A DNA stretch of 64,000 nucleotides from Metallyticus violacea (GCA_030762175.1 CM060840.1:42431501-42495500), one strand, 5' to 3'. Shown: positions 23,781 through 33,299, counted from the stretch's first letter. Notes: a model not told the origin generated them from the letters alone. Program-made: numbers and translations.

Positions 23781-23782
23781 AT
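22922..23782 (-). pseudogene. PLE C-terminal fragment (RT thumb end and GIY-YIG endonuclease), inverted copy
   Basis: A 286-codon open frame corresponding to the last part of the PLE protein. It begins PYKKAIPFSLSLRGHRICNN, the conserved block after the reverse transcriptase. It continues through RGYPPSLV and the Cys motif CNRPKCKTC to the GIY-YIG endonuclease (VVYLLKCQFC, then FYIGLTSTKVSIRMNNH). It lacks the whole reverse transcriptase because the copy is 5'-truncated. The normal TAA stop has changed to TCA, so the frame runs 12 codons further to the next stop. It is almost identical to 26443-27252, with a few amino-acid changes (for example Tyr to Cys in SVKTYSPLP). It has no promoter of its own and is a dead copy. 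Confidence 0.88.
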
Positions 23783-24252
23783 TCACAGGCATTCAGTTAA
23801 AACTTGTTCCCCATTACCGGTATCACAACATGCCAATTTTCACCAGGCCACGTTCGACAACTGTTTCTCTCTTATTCTCATAGATGCCGCTCCTCCATCT
23901 AAACACACCTTACTTAGAGACGTAGAGATGGCAGCAATAGTTTTACATAAAGCCCGTATTCCTCCAGGCCTCAACATCTCCCTGTAATACTGCCAGGTTT
24001 GCCAAACTACTTTGTTCAGCTAGAGTTGGCAGTTTTGCTGCCACGTCACATCTCTATGCCTCACAACGACAGACGCTGCCTGCCAGAGCTCAGTTCATTT
24101 TCATCACGTGACCAAGAGCCAAGCTCGAAATATAGTGTGATTTTAGTGTTCAATTTTACGGTTTTTAGTGTGAAATTTTATATTGCACTCTGAGTGTTTT
24201 TTATGAGTTTTTATGCTTTTTAGAAGTTTTTATTACTCTATTAATAGTATTT
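23783..24252 (+). mobile_element. 5' pLTR of the PLE
   Basis: A direct repeat of the element's 3' end. It starts at TCACAGGCATTCAGTTAAAA, inside the endonuclease coding sequence, and ends near TTATTACTCTATTAATAGTA. It lacks 16 bp (around 24181) that both other copies have. It contains the C-terminal coding remnant 23783-23987 and the hammerhead-like motif. PLE pLTRs arise from tandem copying of the element end and are thought to supply promoter and processing signals. Confidence 0.87.
24101..24140 (+). ncRNA. Hammerhead ribozyme-like motif in 5' pLTR
   Basis: By-eye fold. Stem I 5' strand TCATCAC (24101-24107) pairs with GTGTGA (24135-24140) with one bulged T. The core GTGACCA (24108-24114) fits the hammerhead CUGANGA, except that positions 3 and 8 are G and C instead of C and G. 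An extra A follows. Stem II GAGC (24116-24119) pairs with GCTC (24123-24126) across loop CAA. GAA (24127-24129) is followed by self-complementary ATAT (24130-24133), which can act as a minimal stem III or pair in a dimer, and A at 24134 is the expected cleavage-site base. Hammerheads in PLE terminal repeats are established; activity of this variant is not shown. Confidence 0.55.
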
Positions 24253-24390
24253 ATTTCGTAAAGGAAATTGATTTTATATCTTACTTGTGTGTTGTCAGTC
24301 TTTCTATTTGTTGGTTTTATCTTTCCTTTTATCTTATACAACTTTTTTCTTCTGTAATCCATAGCGAACTTTACAGCCATCCCTTTCAGC

Positions 24391-24453
<63 letters not shown>

Positions 24454-24465
24454 CTTAATGCATTA
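24253..24465 (+). promoter_or_regulatory. PLE 5' leader with (TTA)n tract
   Basis: Unique leader between the pLTR and the first usable ATG. It is T-rich and contains about 21 TTA units (24391-24454) ending 12 bp before the ATG. A short open frame overlapping it (24213-24458) is a poly-Leu artefact of the repeat. Whether the tract belongs to the element family or expanded in this copy cannot be told from one copy. Confidence 0.6.
24391..24454. repeat. (TTA)n microsatellite
   Basis: About 21 perfect units inside the PLE leader. Confidence 0.93.
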
Positions 24466-26358
24466 ATGGCCCATTTTACCTTTTCCCCCATTCATTTTTG
24501 GCTTCGTCGCTGCTCGATACATGCTCAATTACTAGCTAAATATACCAGCCATCTTGGTTTTTTGAATCAGTGTCTACACGTTGGTATCTGCCCTAACGGC
24601 TTAACTATTAAGTTACCATTATCAGGCCTACACCCCGGGGTTCGGCATCATTTTTCCGTATTCAGGTATTTAATTTCAATGAAATTTCTACAATTGGTCT
24701 ATGAACAGATACGCAGTATTCAGCTTTTCCATTTAACGAGGTTGACCAGTTATATCAAAATCATACTTTTAACCTCTTTTCATTATATTGGGGATATATT
24801 ACATATTCTCTCAACTGCCAGCTTGAGATTACAACAAGCAGACTTGCATCACCTTAATAAGCTTTCAAATCTGTATATTCACCATTGCCGGGCAGGGCTT
24901 GGCGTCACTAAAGTGCCTCAGGTTCAAAATAACGTCCCCATCGTTAGTCAAGCCCCTGACCTTGCGTCCATTTTTAATTTACCACGTCCTGTTAAACCTA
25001 CAGGAAAGTTCTCCAAAACTCAAAAGGCTACACATGCTGCCAGCTCAGAACAAGATAGGGCCCTTCAAGTAGTCAATTTGTCTTCTTATCCCTTATCTGA
25101 CTCTGAACGATCTCTACTAGAGAAGGGTTTATCTTTTGTACCGGTTCCTAAATTTGATCGGTCCCGCCTCATTATTGATGCAGTTAAATTTTGCCGACAT
25201 TTACGATGGAAGTACCATTGGCACACGCACCCAGCAGGTTCTGCCTCGTCTGTCAACCCGGGATTACTACCTTTTCGTCCCCCTTCGACTAATGAACCCC
25301 CAGCTTTGGCTTCCTCTCACCCTGTGGAACGTTTCATTGATAAATTTCTAGATGACATCAGTCACCCTAGATTTCTGAAGCTTTTTCAATCCAGAGACAA
25401 CCTCCCCCCTATTCAGAGAGTTTTGTTACGTAAGTTATCCTTGAATCCCAATATCATCATTTTGCCGGCCGACAAGGGCTCCTCAGTCGTTGTCATGGAC
25501 CGGGCATTATACACCCGAGAAGCCTTTCGACAGTTGCATGACGAAGATTATTATTTGAGCCTATTGCAAGATGTTACTCCTGACTTCAACACAGAAATAA
25601 CACATTTCGTATCTGCTAGAGCTCCATTAGAAGGCTTTAACAAAACTGACATTACACTGTTAACACCAGTTTCTCCCCGCACACCTTCTCTATATTTTTT
25701 ACCTAAAATACACAAAACAGGCTGCCCAGGACGACCTATAGTAGCCAGTTATGGCAGCCCCATTGAAAGAATTTCAGCCCTTGTTGATTTTTATATCAAA
25801 CCCATAGCCTCTTCCAGACCCTCCTATATTAAAGACTCTTTTCATTTTCTAGAAATTCTGAAGTCTGTGGATTTAAATATTTATGATGACGTATTATTAG
25901 TTACTCTAGATGTATCTTCGCTTTACACCAATATCCCCCACAATAAGGGTTTAGAAGCTTTAGCCTACTTTTTAGATAAATCAAGCTTAGCTCAGACTCC
26001 TTCCAATGATTTTATTTGCCAATTAGCATTTTTTGTCCTCACTCATAATGTGTTTGTATTTGAAGGTCAATATTTTCTTCAAGTCAAGGGGACAGCCATG
26101 GGGACCAGAATGGCTCCATCTTACGCCAACCTATTTATGGCCAAACTTGAAGAAGAATTCCTACATTCAGAACCCTTAGCACCGTTGGTGTGGCGCAGAT
26201 TTATTGACGATATTTTCATCATTTGGACCCATGGTATTACGGCATTTGATAGTTTCTTCAATAGGTTGAACAACAACTATCCAGTTAAGTTCACATCCAC
26301 AGTTTCCCGTACTCAAGCTGTCTTCCTGGATGTGGAAATTCAGTTAATCAATAAGTAA
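24466..26358 (+). CDS. Penelope-like reverse transcriptase (N-terminal part of PLE polyprotein, ends at in-frame TAA)
   Basis: 630 residues from the ATG after the (TTA)n tract. The N-terminal ~200 residues are poorly conserved. The PLE block LSDSERSLLEKGLSFVP precedes the reverse transcriptase. Recognisable RT blocks are: NIIILPADKGSSVVVMD (about 328-347); YFLPKIHKTGCPGRPIV (about 409-425); LDVSSLYTNIP with the first catalytic Asp at about 482; QVKGTAMGTRMAPSYANLF (about 540); FIDDIF with the catalytic Asp pair at 581-582; and FLDVEI near the end. Spacing is normal and every catalytic residue is present. The frame stops at TAA 26356-26358, but the same frame is open beyond it to 27252. A full-length protein would be about 928 residues, a usual PLE size. 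The stop looks like a single nonsense substitution in a young copy. Confidence 0.93.
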   Translation: MAHFTFSPIHFWLRRCSIHAQLLAKYTSHLGFLNQCLHVGICPNGLTIKLPLSGLHPGVRHHFSVFRYLISMKFLQLVYEQIRSIQLFHLTRLTSYIKIILLTSFHYIGDILHILSTASLRLQQADLHHLNKLSNLYIHHCRAGLGVTKVPQVQNNVPIVSQAPDLASIFNLPRPVKPTGKFSKTQKATHAASSEQDRALQVVNLSSYPLSDSERSLLEKGLSFVPVPKFDRSRLIIDAVKFCRHLRWKYHWHTHPAGSASSVNPGLLPFRPPSTNEPPALASSHPVERFIDKFLDDISHPRFLKLFQSRDNLPPIQRVLLRKLSLNPNIIILPADKGSSVVVMDRALYTREAFRQLHDEDYYLSLLQDVTPDFNTEITHFVSARAPLEGFNKTDITLLTPVSPRTPSLYFLPKIHKTGCPGRPIVASYGSPIERISALVDFYIKPIASSRPSYIKDSFHFLEILKSVDLNIYDDVLLVTLDVSSLYTNIPHNKGLEALAYFLDKSSLAQTPSNDFICQLAFFVLTHNVFVFEGQYFLQVKGTAMGTRMAPSYANLFMAKLEEEFLHSEPLAPLVWRRFIDDIFIIWTHGITAFDSFFNRLNNNYPVKFTSTVSRTQAVFLDVEIQLINK

Positions 26359-27252
26359 TTTCTGACATCAATTCATGTCAAACCTACCAACCTACAGCAG
26401 TACTTACATTTCGAAAGTTGCCACCCATCACATATAAAAAAGGCCATACCCTTTTCTTTGTCACTACGAGGACACCGAATCTGCAATAATGACTCAGCTC
26501 TTGATAGATACATCACCCAATTAACTGACAAATTAGTCAACAGGGGTTACCCCCCTTCCCTAGTAAAATCAAAAGTCCAGGCCTCTCATCAGAAGCATAC
26601 TCCTAAGACTCGTAAAACAGCAGATATTGATCCATTGAATTTCACAGTGACATACTTTCCAGGCATTGAAAGACTCAAACCTGTCCTAAAAGACAGCTTC
26701 AATATCCTCACGCAAAACCAACTAACTGCATCATTTTTTCAAACATTACCAAGGCTATGTTTCCGGTCAGCTCGCAACCTCAGAAGCATTTTTCGCAAAA
26801 ATATTGATTATCCTCAGCCCTCCTTCTCGACACTTGGCTCATATCCGTGCAACCGCCCTAAATGTAAAACCTGTGCCTTGATATCCCCATGCTCATCTTA
26901 TGTTAGTCCAAATCTGAAATCAGAATTTAAAATTCACTCTTTTCTCAACTGTACCTCCACAAATGTGGTGTATTTACTTAAATGCCAATTCTGTCCCGCT
27001 TTTTACATTGGACTAACGTCCACTAAGGTATCTATTAGAATGAACAATCACAGGCATTCAGTTAAAACTTATTCCCCATTACCGGTATCACAACATGCCA
27101 ATTTTCACCAGGCCACGTTCGACAACTGTTTCTCTCTTATTCTCATAGATGCCGCTCCTCCATCTAAACACACCTTACTTAGAGATGTAGAGATGGCAGC
27201 AATAGTTTTACATAAAGCCCGTATTCCTCCAGGCCTCAACATCTCCCTGTAA
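26359..27252 (+). CDS. PLE C-terminal part: RT thumb end, Cys motif and GIY-YIG endonuclease
   Basis: In frame with the upstream reverse transcriptase and separated from it only by the TAA. It opens with VKPTNLQQYLHFESCHPSH, the block after the RT palm that is conserved in PLEs. Then come IPFSLSLRGHRIC and RGYPPSLV, the cysteine cluster CNRPKCKTC (about 26848-26874), and the endonuclease with VVYLLKC (from 26965) and FYIGLTS (from 27001), the GIY-YIG core, followed by VSIRMNNH with the conserved Arg. In PLEs this nuclease nicks the target so that reverse transcription can be primed on chromosomal DNA. There is no ATG near the start; a TTG at 26458 is not a credible start in a eukaryote. The domain is therefore made only if the TAA is read through. 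Confidence 0.9.
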   Translation, partial: FLTSIHVKPTNLQQYLHFESCHPSHIKKAIPFSLSLRGHRICNNDSALDRYITQLTDKLVNRGYPPSLVKSKVQASHQKHTPKTRKTADIDPLNFTVTYFPGIERLKPVLKDSFNILTQNQLTASFFQTLPRLCFRSARNLRSIFRKNIDYPQPSFSTLGSYPCNRPKCKTCALISPCSSYVSPNLKSEFKIHSFLNCTSTNVVYLLKCQFCPAFYIGLTSTKVSIRMNNHRHSVKTYSPLPVSQHANFHQATFDNCFSLILIDAAPPSKHTLLRDVEMAAIVLHKARIPPGLNISL

Positions 27253-27525
27253 TACTGCCAGGTTTGCCAAACTACTTTGTTCAGCTAGAGTTGGCAGTTT
27301 TGCTGCCACGTCACATCTCTATGCCTCACAACGACAGACGCTGCCTGCCAGAGCTCAGTTCATTTTCATCACGTGACCAAGAGCCGAGCTCGAAATATAG
27401 TGTGATTTTAGTGTTCAATTTTACGGTTTTTAGTGTGAAATTTTATGTGAACCTTTTTATATTCCACTCTGAGTGTTTTTTATGAGTTTTTATGCTTTTT
27501 AGAAGTTTTTATTACTCTATTAATA

Positions 27526-27530
<5 letters not shown>
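27253..27530 (+). mobile_element. 3' pLTR / 3' UTR of the PLE
   Basis: Noncoding end of the element, from the TAA after ISL to TTAATAGTA, directly followed by (TA)n. It contains the hammerhead-like motif at 27366-27405, and keeps the 16 bp missing in the 5' pLTR. Confidence 0.87.
27366..27405 (+). ncRNA. Hammerhead ribozyme-like motif in 3' pLTR
   Basis: Same fold as at 24101-24140. The only difference is in the stem II loop (CGA here, CAA there), a position where change does not disturb pairing. Confidence 0.55.

Positions 27531-27556
<26 letters not shown>
27529..27556. repeat. (TA)n at right edge of the PLE
   Basis: A TA tract immediately after the 3' pLTR. Similar tracts lie outside the left edge. 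Confidence 0.92.
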
Positions 27557-27560
<4 letters not shown>

Positions 27561-28446
27561 ATAAAATCTTTTTAATGCGATAATCCTTGAGATGTGCAGA
27601 GTACTTCGTCCCAAATAAAAGCTATTCGTGGTTGCGCTCGAACAGCAGGCCATGATAGTTCACATGGAAAGGCAACTCTATTTAACTCTAATTTGAGACA
27701 TCAGTGCTATTAATAGCATTTTTGTGATTTTAGCATATACTTTTATAATAATTAAAATGTTTTTATTTTTCATACATTTATCATAAAATGTAAGTAAAGT
27801 TGATACTAATTACATTACAATACATAATTAATTAATTATACAAATATGCTAACATTATTCTTATTACTTCAAACTTAATTGTTAAAACATTTAATTCATT
27901 AATTTTAATAATAATTACCACTGATAAATTAATAATATATGTACCATGTTTATTCCAAGAATGTTTCTACACATTCAATATACATGAGGCCTCGTAACTG
28001 CCGTATGATATTTTGGAATAGCACTGACATTACGCAGTAAGGGTTGGAAAAGACAACTGCTGTTTAACAACCGTCAATACCTTGAGTACTGAGAATGTGT
28101 TACAGATATTTCTATATGTTTTTCTTTGAAAGTTGTGCTCTTTGTTTCATTAGCATTGCATGCGAGACAACAGTAAATTTAGCAGGTCAGAATCACCAAC
28201 AGCTAAAAGGAATTCTATTTAATGCAGATACACAAATGGAAGAGGAAATGAACATGTATTAATAACTGTGGATCGATTAAATTTTGGTTATGTAGCTTAT
28301 TCGGCATTGAAAATATTGCAGAGAAAATTAAAGGGATTAATCGTGCTTATATAACATCTATTTTTGTCCATCTCTAAAAATCCCTGCAAGTTGCAACCAT
28401 AGGTGCGTCATAAAGGTAAACGAGGGCATAATTAAAAAAAAAAAAA

Positions 28447-28490
<44 letters not shown>

Positions 28491-28658
28491 GCATTGATAT
28501 ACACAGGTGTCAAAACTTACTTCTCCATATTTTCGTTTTTTTAATTCTTCTTTTTATCCTTTTTTTTTTATATGAGCATATTTTAAAACTTTATACTTGT
28601 ATATTTGATGCTTAATATTTTGCGCCGTTGCTGTTAAGCTCTTAAAAGTTGTTAATTT
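27557..28658. other. No gene seen; A-run plus (AAT)n at 28434-28490
   Basis: AT-rich spacer. A run of about 15 A at 28434-28448 leads into an (AAT)n array to 28490. This arrangement is often left by a retroposon tail, but no body was recognised upstream. Confidence 0.45.
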
Positions 28659-28934
28659 GGTTTATTTACGGACGCGATTTAACATCGCAGGTCTCGTCAG
28701 CGCCCCATTCAATTCAGGGTATGAAACAGCCAATAAATTTTGCTCAGATACCTCTTCTTTCAGATTTGAGGTTCTTTTACGTGCCCTAAATCTCCACACT
28801 TGGTTCCGGAGGAATTTATCTTAGGATTTTTACACATCCCCCAAAAAACAATACATCGACCCTGGCCTAGACAGATCCCGCGATCTTGGGGTCTAGGAGG
28901 CAAGTTTGGTTAACACTAAACCGCCAAGACTGAC
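28659..28934 (-). mobile_element. SINE family A copy, minus strand, near full length
   Basis: From the left: GGTTTATTTACGGACGCGAT (reversed 3' end), GGGTATGAAACAGCC, TTTTGCTCAGATACCTCTTC and the reversed head with box B region GATCCCGCGATCTTGGGGTC and GAGGCAAGTTTGGTTAAC. Divergence is similar to the 4.2 kb copy. No target duplication was found. Confidence 0.83.
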
Positions 28935-31430
28935 TTGATTCTTAATGACTTAGAACTGAGAACGGGTGATTTCTATGTGCATGTTTATGCAATCCTTTAT
29001 CTCCTGGTATAAGTGTGTCTTAAATTATATTTTCTCCATTCTGTATGATATACATTACTTATTCTTTGTAAAATAAAAATAACCCTAAATTATTATTACT
29101 GCACCAATTTCTTTATCTAATAGTTTTTGTGCATAGATATATCTTGATTGATCCCTAATATATCGGAACCCAAAACTACGCTCTCAGTTTAGAGGTATGT
29201 AACTCTGAAACGATTATGTCAAAATCATAACTTTTAATCGATTCAATTTTTAAGTTTCTATAATTAGATTATAGTGTATGCATTTTATATCTTACGTATA
29301 CGATCCCAATTAACACACTGCTATATGATAAGTATAATAGTTCAGATAAATTTAATTATTAATGACAACATCTTTTCACCTCGAAATCAAAGGCTGAACC
29401 CTAAAGATTTTTTAGAATGTAAAATTCAGAGCGTAGGTCCTCTGGAAGGTACTTAAACCATGGGTTTAATAAACTCCATATCTGAAACTAGAGATCCACT
29501 GGCAAAATGTCTAGCCGTTTTACGTCCAAATAATACCTTAGCTTCGAACAAAACTCTCCACTCTATAAGAAAATTATGGTACTAAATTTTCTTAGGTATT
29601 TCTAGTTACATACCTCACAGAAGGGCAGGTATTTACAAGACGGGGAGTTAAGTAACACATCCTTTATTTAACTCTAATTTTTACAAGATAGACTATGCTT
29701 TCAGAAAATGTAAAAGTTATTTTAATCAGATTAAGTGAATTTTTTTCATTCCTTAACAACAGATGGTCTTTGATGCATTTGATTTCTTCCACAACTTGTT
29801 TATCCCGCTTGGTTAGGTTTATAAATGAATGTCTAAGAGTACTATACAACACACTTTTTAACTATCTAGTACTAAAACACCTAGTGAATATGGAGATTAT
29901 TCTAGAAAATAACAAATCTCAGTATGTTTCACCAGACTTGTTAATAGAATTTAATAACGTATCATGTTGATATAAGATATTCTAAAAACACAAAGTTTTA
30001 GATTTTGTACTACAAGTTTTATTTGCCACACATGGTTTCATTGGTGAAAGATGTCCAAATCCAGCCCTTTTTCCCGTCCTATATTTTTCAAAAAGTTTTA
30101 TCTTTACGGACTAATTAAATGATTTGATTTATCTAGTATTGTGTAAATATTAGCTAATCGTTCCGAAGATCTATGACAATCAGCATAAGTTATTAAAATC
30201 TTAAAATGTTTATTTTAATTTAAACAATGGTGGAAATTAACATCTTTTCATATGTCATACACAATTCTTAGTATTCGCTCAGTTCTTTTAATTCCTGCTT
30301 GTTTACACACGCACTATTTTTTGCTGAATTTTTGTTTTTATACCGGAAGAGAAAACGCTTCCACCTTTCCATCTAGTTCACTTGGCATATAGCAGTATAT
30401 GTATATGCGAGCGGAGAAGTAAACATGCCCGTAAGGTCGATCCTCTTGGGAGGCAGGACGATCTCTCAAACACAACCCGAGCGAAAACTCCCCTCACAAG
30501 ACTTGCAGCTATCACCATATCGCGGAAGGAGATTGCGTCATCGGAAAGCAAAGGACTCTTTTTCAAACAAGAAGCGAGGAAATGGGCCGGTAAACATCAA
30601 ACTGAAAACGAACGAGTGACCACGACGTCGGCTTCAACCCCTCTAGGCTTTACAGTTCACTTCGCGTGCCTTCTTGTCACTGCCTTTTTGCTCCCTTGTG
30701 CAAAGCAAGTTATAACAAACCTCCGAAAGGAACAGTGTAAACGTATAATAGGAATCTTTCAGTATGAGAGGAAGGTCTTAGACTAATGCTAAGGTGCATA
30801 TACGGTGAGAGCTCGTAAAATTAACTGACTGACCAATGAGAAAGAAGACCAAAGAAGAGAATTGATATAAAAAACAACGTTGGCAGGAATTAATAAGACG
30901 ATGAAAGCAAGAATCTTGCAGAAGAGTTTGCAATGGAATTAGAGAATTGCTTATGATCCATGCTAAAAATGTTCGAGAATCTAAATTTAAATAATATGTT
31001 ATAATATTGTATAATTTATGGAACGTATTTACATAACATAGTACAGAATAGATCCTATGGAGACAGACTCCTTACATTTATCTTCCCCATTACATCTATT
31101 TACTTTTATATCTTCTTTCTTGCATATCCTTCAACAATCGAGTCATTCGATTCTTTTTAAATCCTGTTTAGGGCATGTCTCTGATAACCGGAATGGTACC
31201 TACATTGTTCTCCCCTGCTGACTTGTGATTGTTTTACTCGCGTGCCTCTGCCCCAAGAGAATTTTGGTTCGCATCCCTGTTTAATATCTCTTGACTACTG
31301 TTTCCGCATTCTCCGCGTTTTTCGTCTCACGTACCTTCTAATAATCCCTTGCTTAGCTCCCTCTAATTATCTAGCTACTGTGATTTGTGGGTCTGATTAT
31401 TCTTTAGTTTATTCTGACCGCTAGCTGCTT
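28935..31430. other. No gene identified
   Basis: Open frames at 29695-29970 (plus), 29664-29852 (minus) and 30382-30786 (plus, 134 codons) have no domain I recognise. The 30382-30786 frame is in more GC-balanced sequence and is basic, but an overlapping second frame (30425-30619) is equally open, so coding is not supported. A remnant of an unidentified retroelement is possible. Confidence 0.35.
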
Positions 31431-32147
31431 TACTCTCAAGTTCAAATTGAATATAATTTACTCTCTCCCCTATCTCACTTGGAGTATCAATTAATTTTCT
31501 TTCTATTTTTTTTATAATTAATTTTTTCTTCGTTTAGTTCTGTTCTATCATTCGTTAAACTTTCCTCTATCTCATTTTTATCAATTACCTTTTCTCCTAT
31601 TACTTGTTGATTATTAATTATTTCTTCCTTTAGTTCTCAGTTATTACCAGTTAATCTTTCCCCTACCTCATTTCGATGATCCCATTTCTCTAAACTTTCA
31701 GTTAAATTTACTCTAATCTCTTCCTGCACTCCCCTACACTCATTGAATTTTTCGCCTAGCTCAGTTTTTAGGTCCTGATGATTACTAGCTAACTCATTCC
31801 TTAATTCGCTAATTCCTTTTTCAATTCAACTTGACTGTTAGCTAACTCCTTTTTAAATTCATCCTGATATTCTGCATTTTATTTTCTAAGGTACTAGCTA
31901 ATTTAATTTTATGTAATCTCTGCTGCTGCATTAATTGTGCTATAAGGGTTGCTAATTTCCCGTAATTTGATTCCCCTAGATTACCCTGATTATCTAGCTC
32001 AGGTGGTCTCTGAGTTCCTACCCTGTCTTCTACAACATGAGTGCTCTGCATAACTATTATAAGCTCTTGATTCTGAACAACTATTTCGGGCTGCTGGTTC
32101 CCTGCGCTAATTATCTGAATGTTCTCTTCCCTATTGCTTTCCGCCAT
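31430..32147 (-). pseudogene. LTR-retrotransposon gag relic with coiled coil
   Basis: The minus-strand frame from the ATG at 32145-32147 starts MAESNREENIQ and is Gln/Glu-rich for about 100 codons (to 31842). Downstream the frame breaks, but short pieces continue a repeated Glu-Leu-Lys/Asn pattern (recurrent codon strings for KELANS, ELR and NELASN-like heptads) to about 31430, typical of a long coiled coil. Such N-terminal coiled coils occur in gag proteins of some animal LTR retrotransposons. No capsid, zinc knuckle or pol domains follow, so the element is truncated. The assignment rests on context (leader and possible primer-binding site upstream) more than on a conserved motif. Confidence 0.45.
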
Positions 32148-32735
32148 TTTGACTACTTTTCTCTTTTTTAATAGTATAAAATTTTACTTAACACTCCTGA
32201 ATGCTCAAAAAAGTGTGCAATAAACTTTTTAACAGCATGAATTCTACTTAACATTCCTTAATACAATGTAAACCAACTTACAGCAAAAATTTTACATAAA
32301 CTTAATTTTTATTTTCTATACCGTTAGTTTTCTTTCTCCTGTCGCTGCCTTTTGCTCCTTGATTCCATGTCCAGATGTACGTTCTTTGGTTTCAGGCCCC
32401 ATCCGGGTATAGGCCTTTCCTGATGTCACTGTCTACAGCAAGTCTACCAAGGCTCCCTCTGTCTCCTCTGCAGGTCACCTTCTGGTCGGCGTCGGTCGTC
32501 GCCGCTGGACGTCCGCGTCGTGTTTTCTGGTGATGTTGCAGTATTAGGATCTCCATTTCTCTTTCTCGGCATCCGGGCTTCCCCTTTCCTTCTCGGCGTC
32601 CTACTTCTCCTTCCTTGGCGTCGCGTGGTTTCACTTCCCCCTTAGCATCTCGGAGCCTCACGTTGGAATCCAATTTAAAGCGGTTTTAATATTGGATACA
32701 TCAATGATGGGGCCCCACGTTGGACGTTGAAGCGG
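32148..32735 (-). mobile_element. Untranslated leader and possible primer-binding site of the same LTR element
   Basis: On the minus strand, CCAACGTGGGGCCCC (about 32709-32723) resembles the CCCAACGTGGGGC stretch often found just after an LTR, and a second diverged copy of the same block (ATTAAAACCGCTT...CCAACGTGAGGC) lies at 32655-32700. Between this and gag is a purine-rich leader with repeated GACGCCGAGAAGGA-like units, which leave an open frame (32392-32673) of low-complexity RDAKEGE type. The open frame is probably not translated. Confidence 0.4.
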
Positions 32736-33260
32736 TTTTAATGGTATAGTTGATAATGTTTTGTATATTTACCTGAGATTCTCACTTCATACCCCGGGTC
32801 TTTCAGGGGCCCAAAGTCCTCTTTTGTACCCTCGTAGTCACGGGAGGAAGGAGATGAAAGGGAAAGGATCAAATCACACGACAATTTGTTTCATTAAACG
32901 CCTAGAAGTGTTTATTCACACGACATTGTGTTGACGGCCACCTGGTTCCTTACCTCTTAGACATTAACTCCATGAACTGCATACGCTACTTGAAATTGCA
33001 TCTACTGACCTAACTCTACATAGTGTATCTTTTGTCTTTCATTTTCATAATGTATTTGGGCCTTTGTCCTGGTAATTACTGTACTGTGCAGTACAGTACT
33101 GTACTTTACTGGATATGCCTTCTAGAAACGCCTTTTACTGTCCTGTAGAGACTGCCCTCTACTGTCTTGAACTGCGATGCGTATGCAAAGTTGTTTCTCA
33201 TTATATACTAAATTCAAAGTGTCCCCACGTGGACGTGAGAGCTCACAGGGGTCACACAAT
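32736..33260 (-). mobile_element. Possible LTR remnant, with 16-bp palindrome
   Basis: The segment upstream (minus strand) of the putative primer-binding site is where the 5' LTR should lie. It contains an exact palindrome AGTACAGTACTGTACT at 33090-33105 within a run of ACTGTACT repeats. The outer boundary is not defined, and a second LTR was not found. Confidence 0.25.
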
Positions 33261-33299
33261 AGCACCTAAAGAGTCTGAGCCTTCAAAATATTAAAATAT

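Larger units (their letters stand above)
22735..27530 (+). mobile_element. Penelope-like retroelement (PLE), near-complete composite insertion
   Basis: Five parts in order: an inverted 5'-truncated copy (22735-23780, minus); a direct terminal repeat or pLTR (about 23783-24252); a leader with (TTA)n; one long frame for reverse transcriptase and GIY-YIG endonuclease (24466-27252, with one in-frame TAA); and the 3' pLTR (about 27050-27528). An inverted partial copy at the 5' end and head-to-tail partial copies are known habits of Penelope-like elements. The three copies of the 3' region differ by only a few substitutions and one 16-bp deletion, so the insertion looks recent. Outer edges abut (TA)n on both sides, suggesting insertion into a TA microsatellite. 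No unique target duplication can be read inside such sequence. Confidence 0.92.

Noticed and set aside
23670..23987. 105-codon open frame
   Set aside because: It crosses the inverted junction. Its first third is antisense to the truncated copy; the rest is the endonuclease remnant already described as part of the 5' pLTR.
24213..24458. Short protein before the PLE frame
   Set aside because: It is in a different frame from the RT and consists largely of poly-Leu from the (TTA)n tract.
30382..30786. 134-codon gene
   Set aside because: A second frame is equally open over half of it, with no domain and no splice or promoter context.
32392..32673. 93-codon basic protein, minus strand
   Set aside because: Low-complexity translation of a purine-rich repeated leader upstream of the gag relic.
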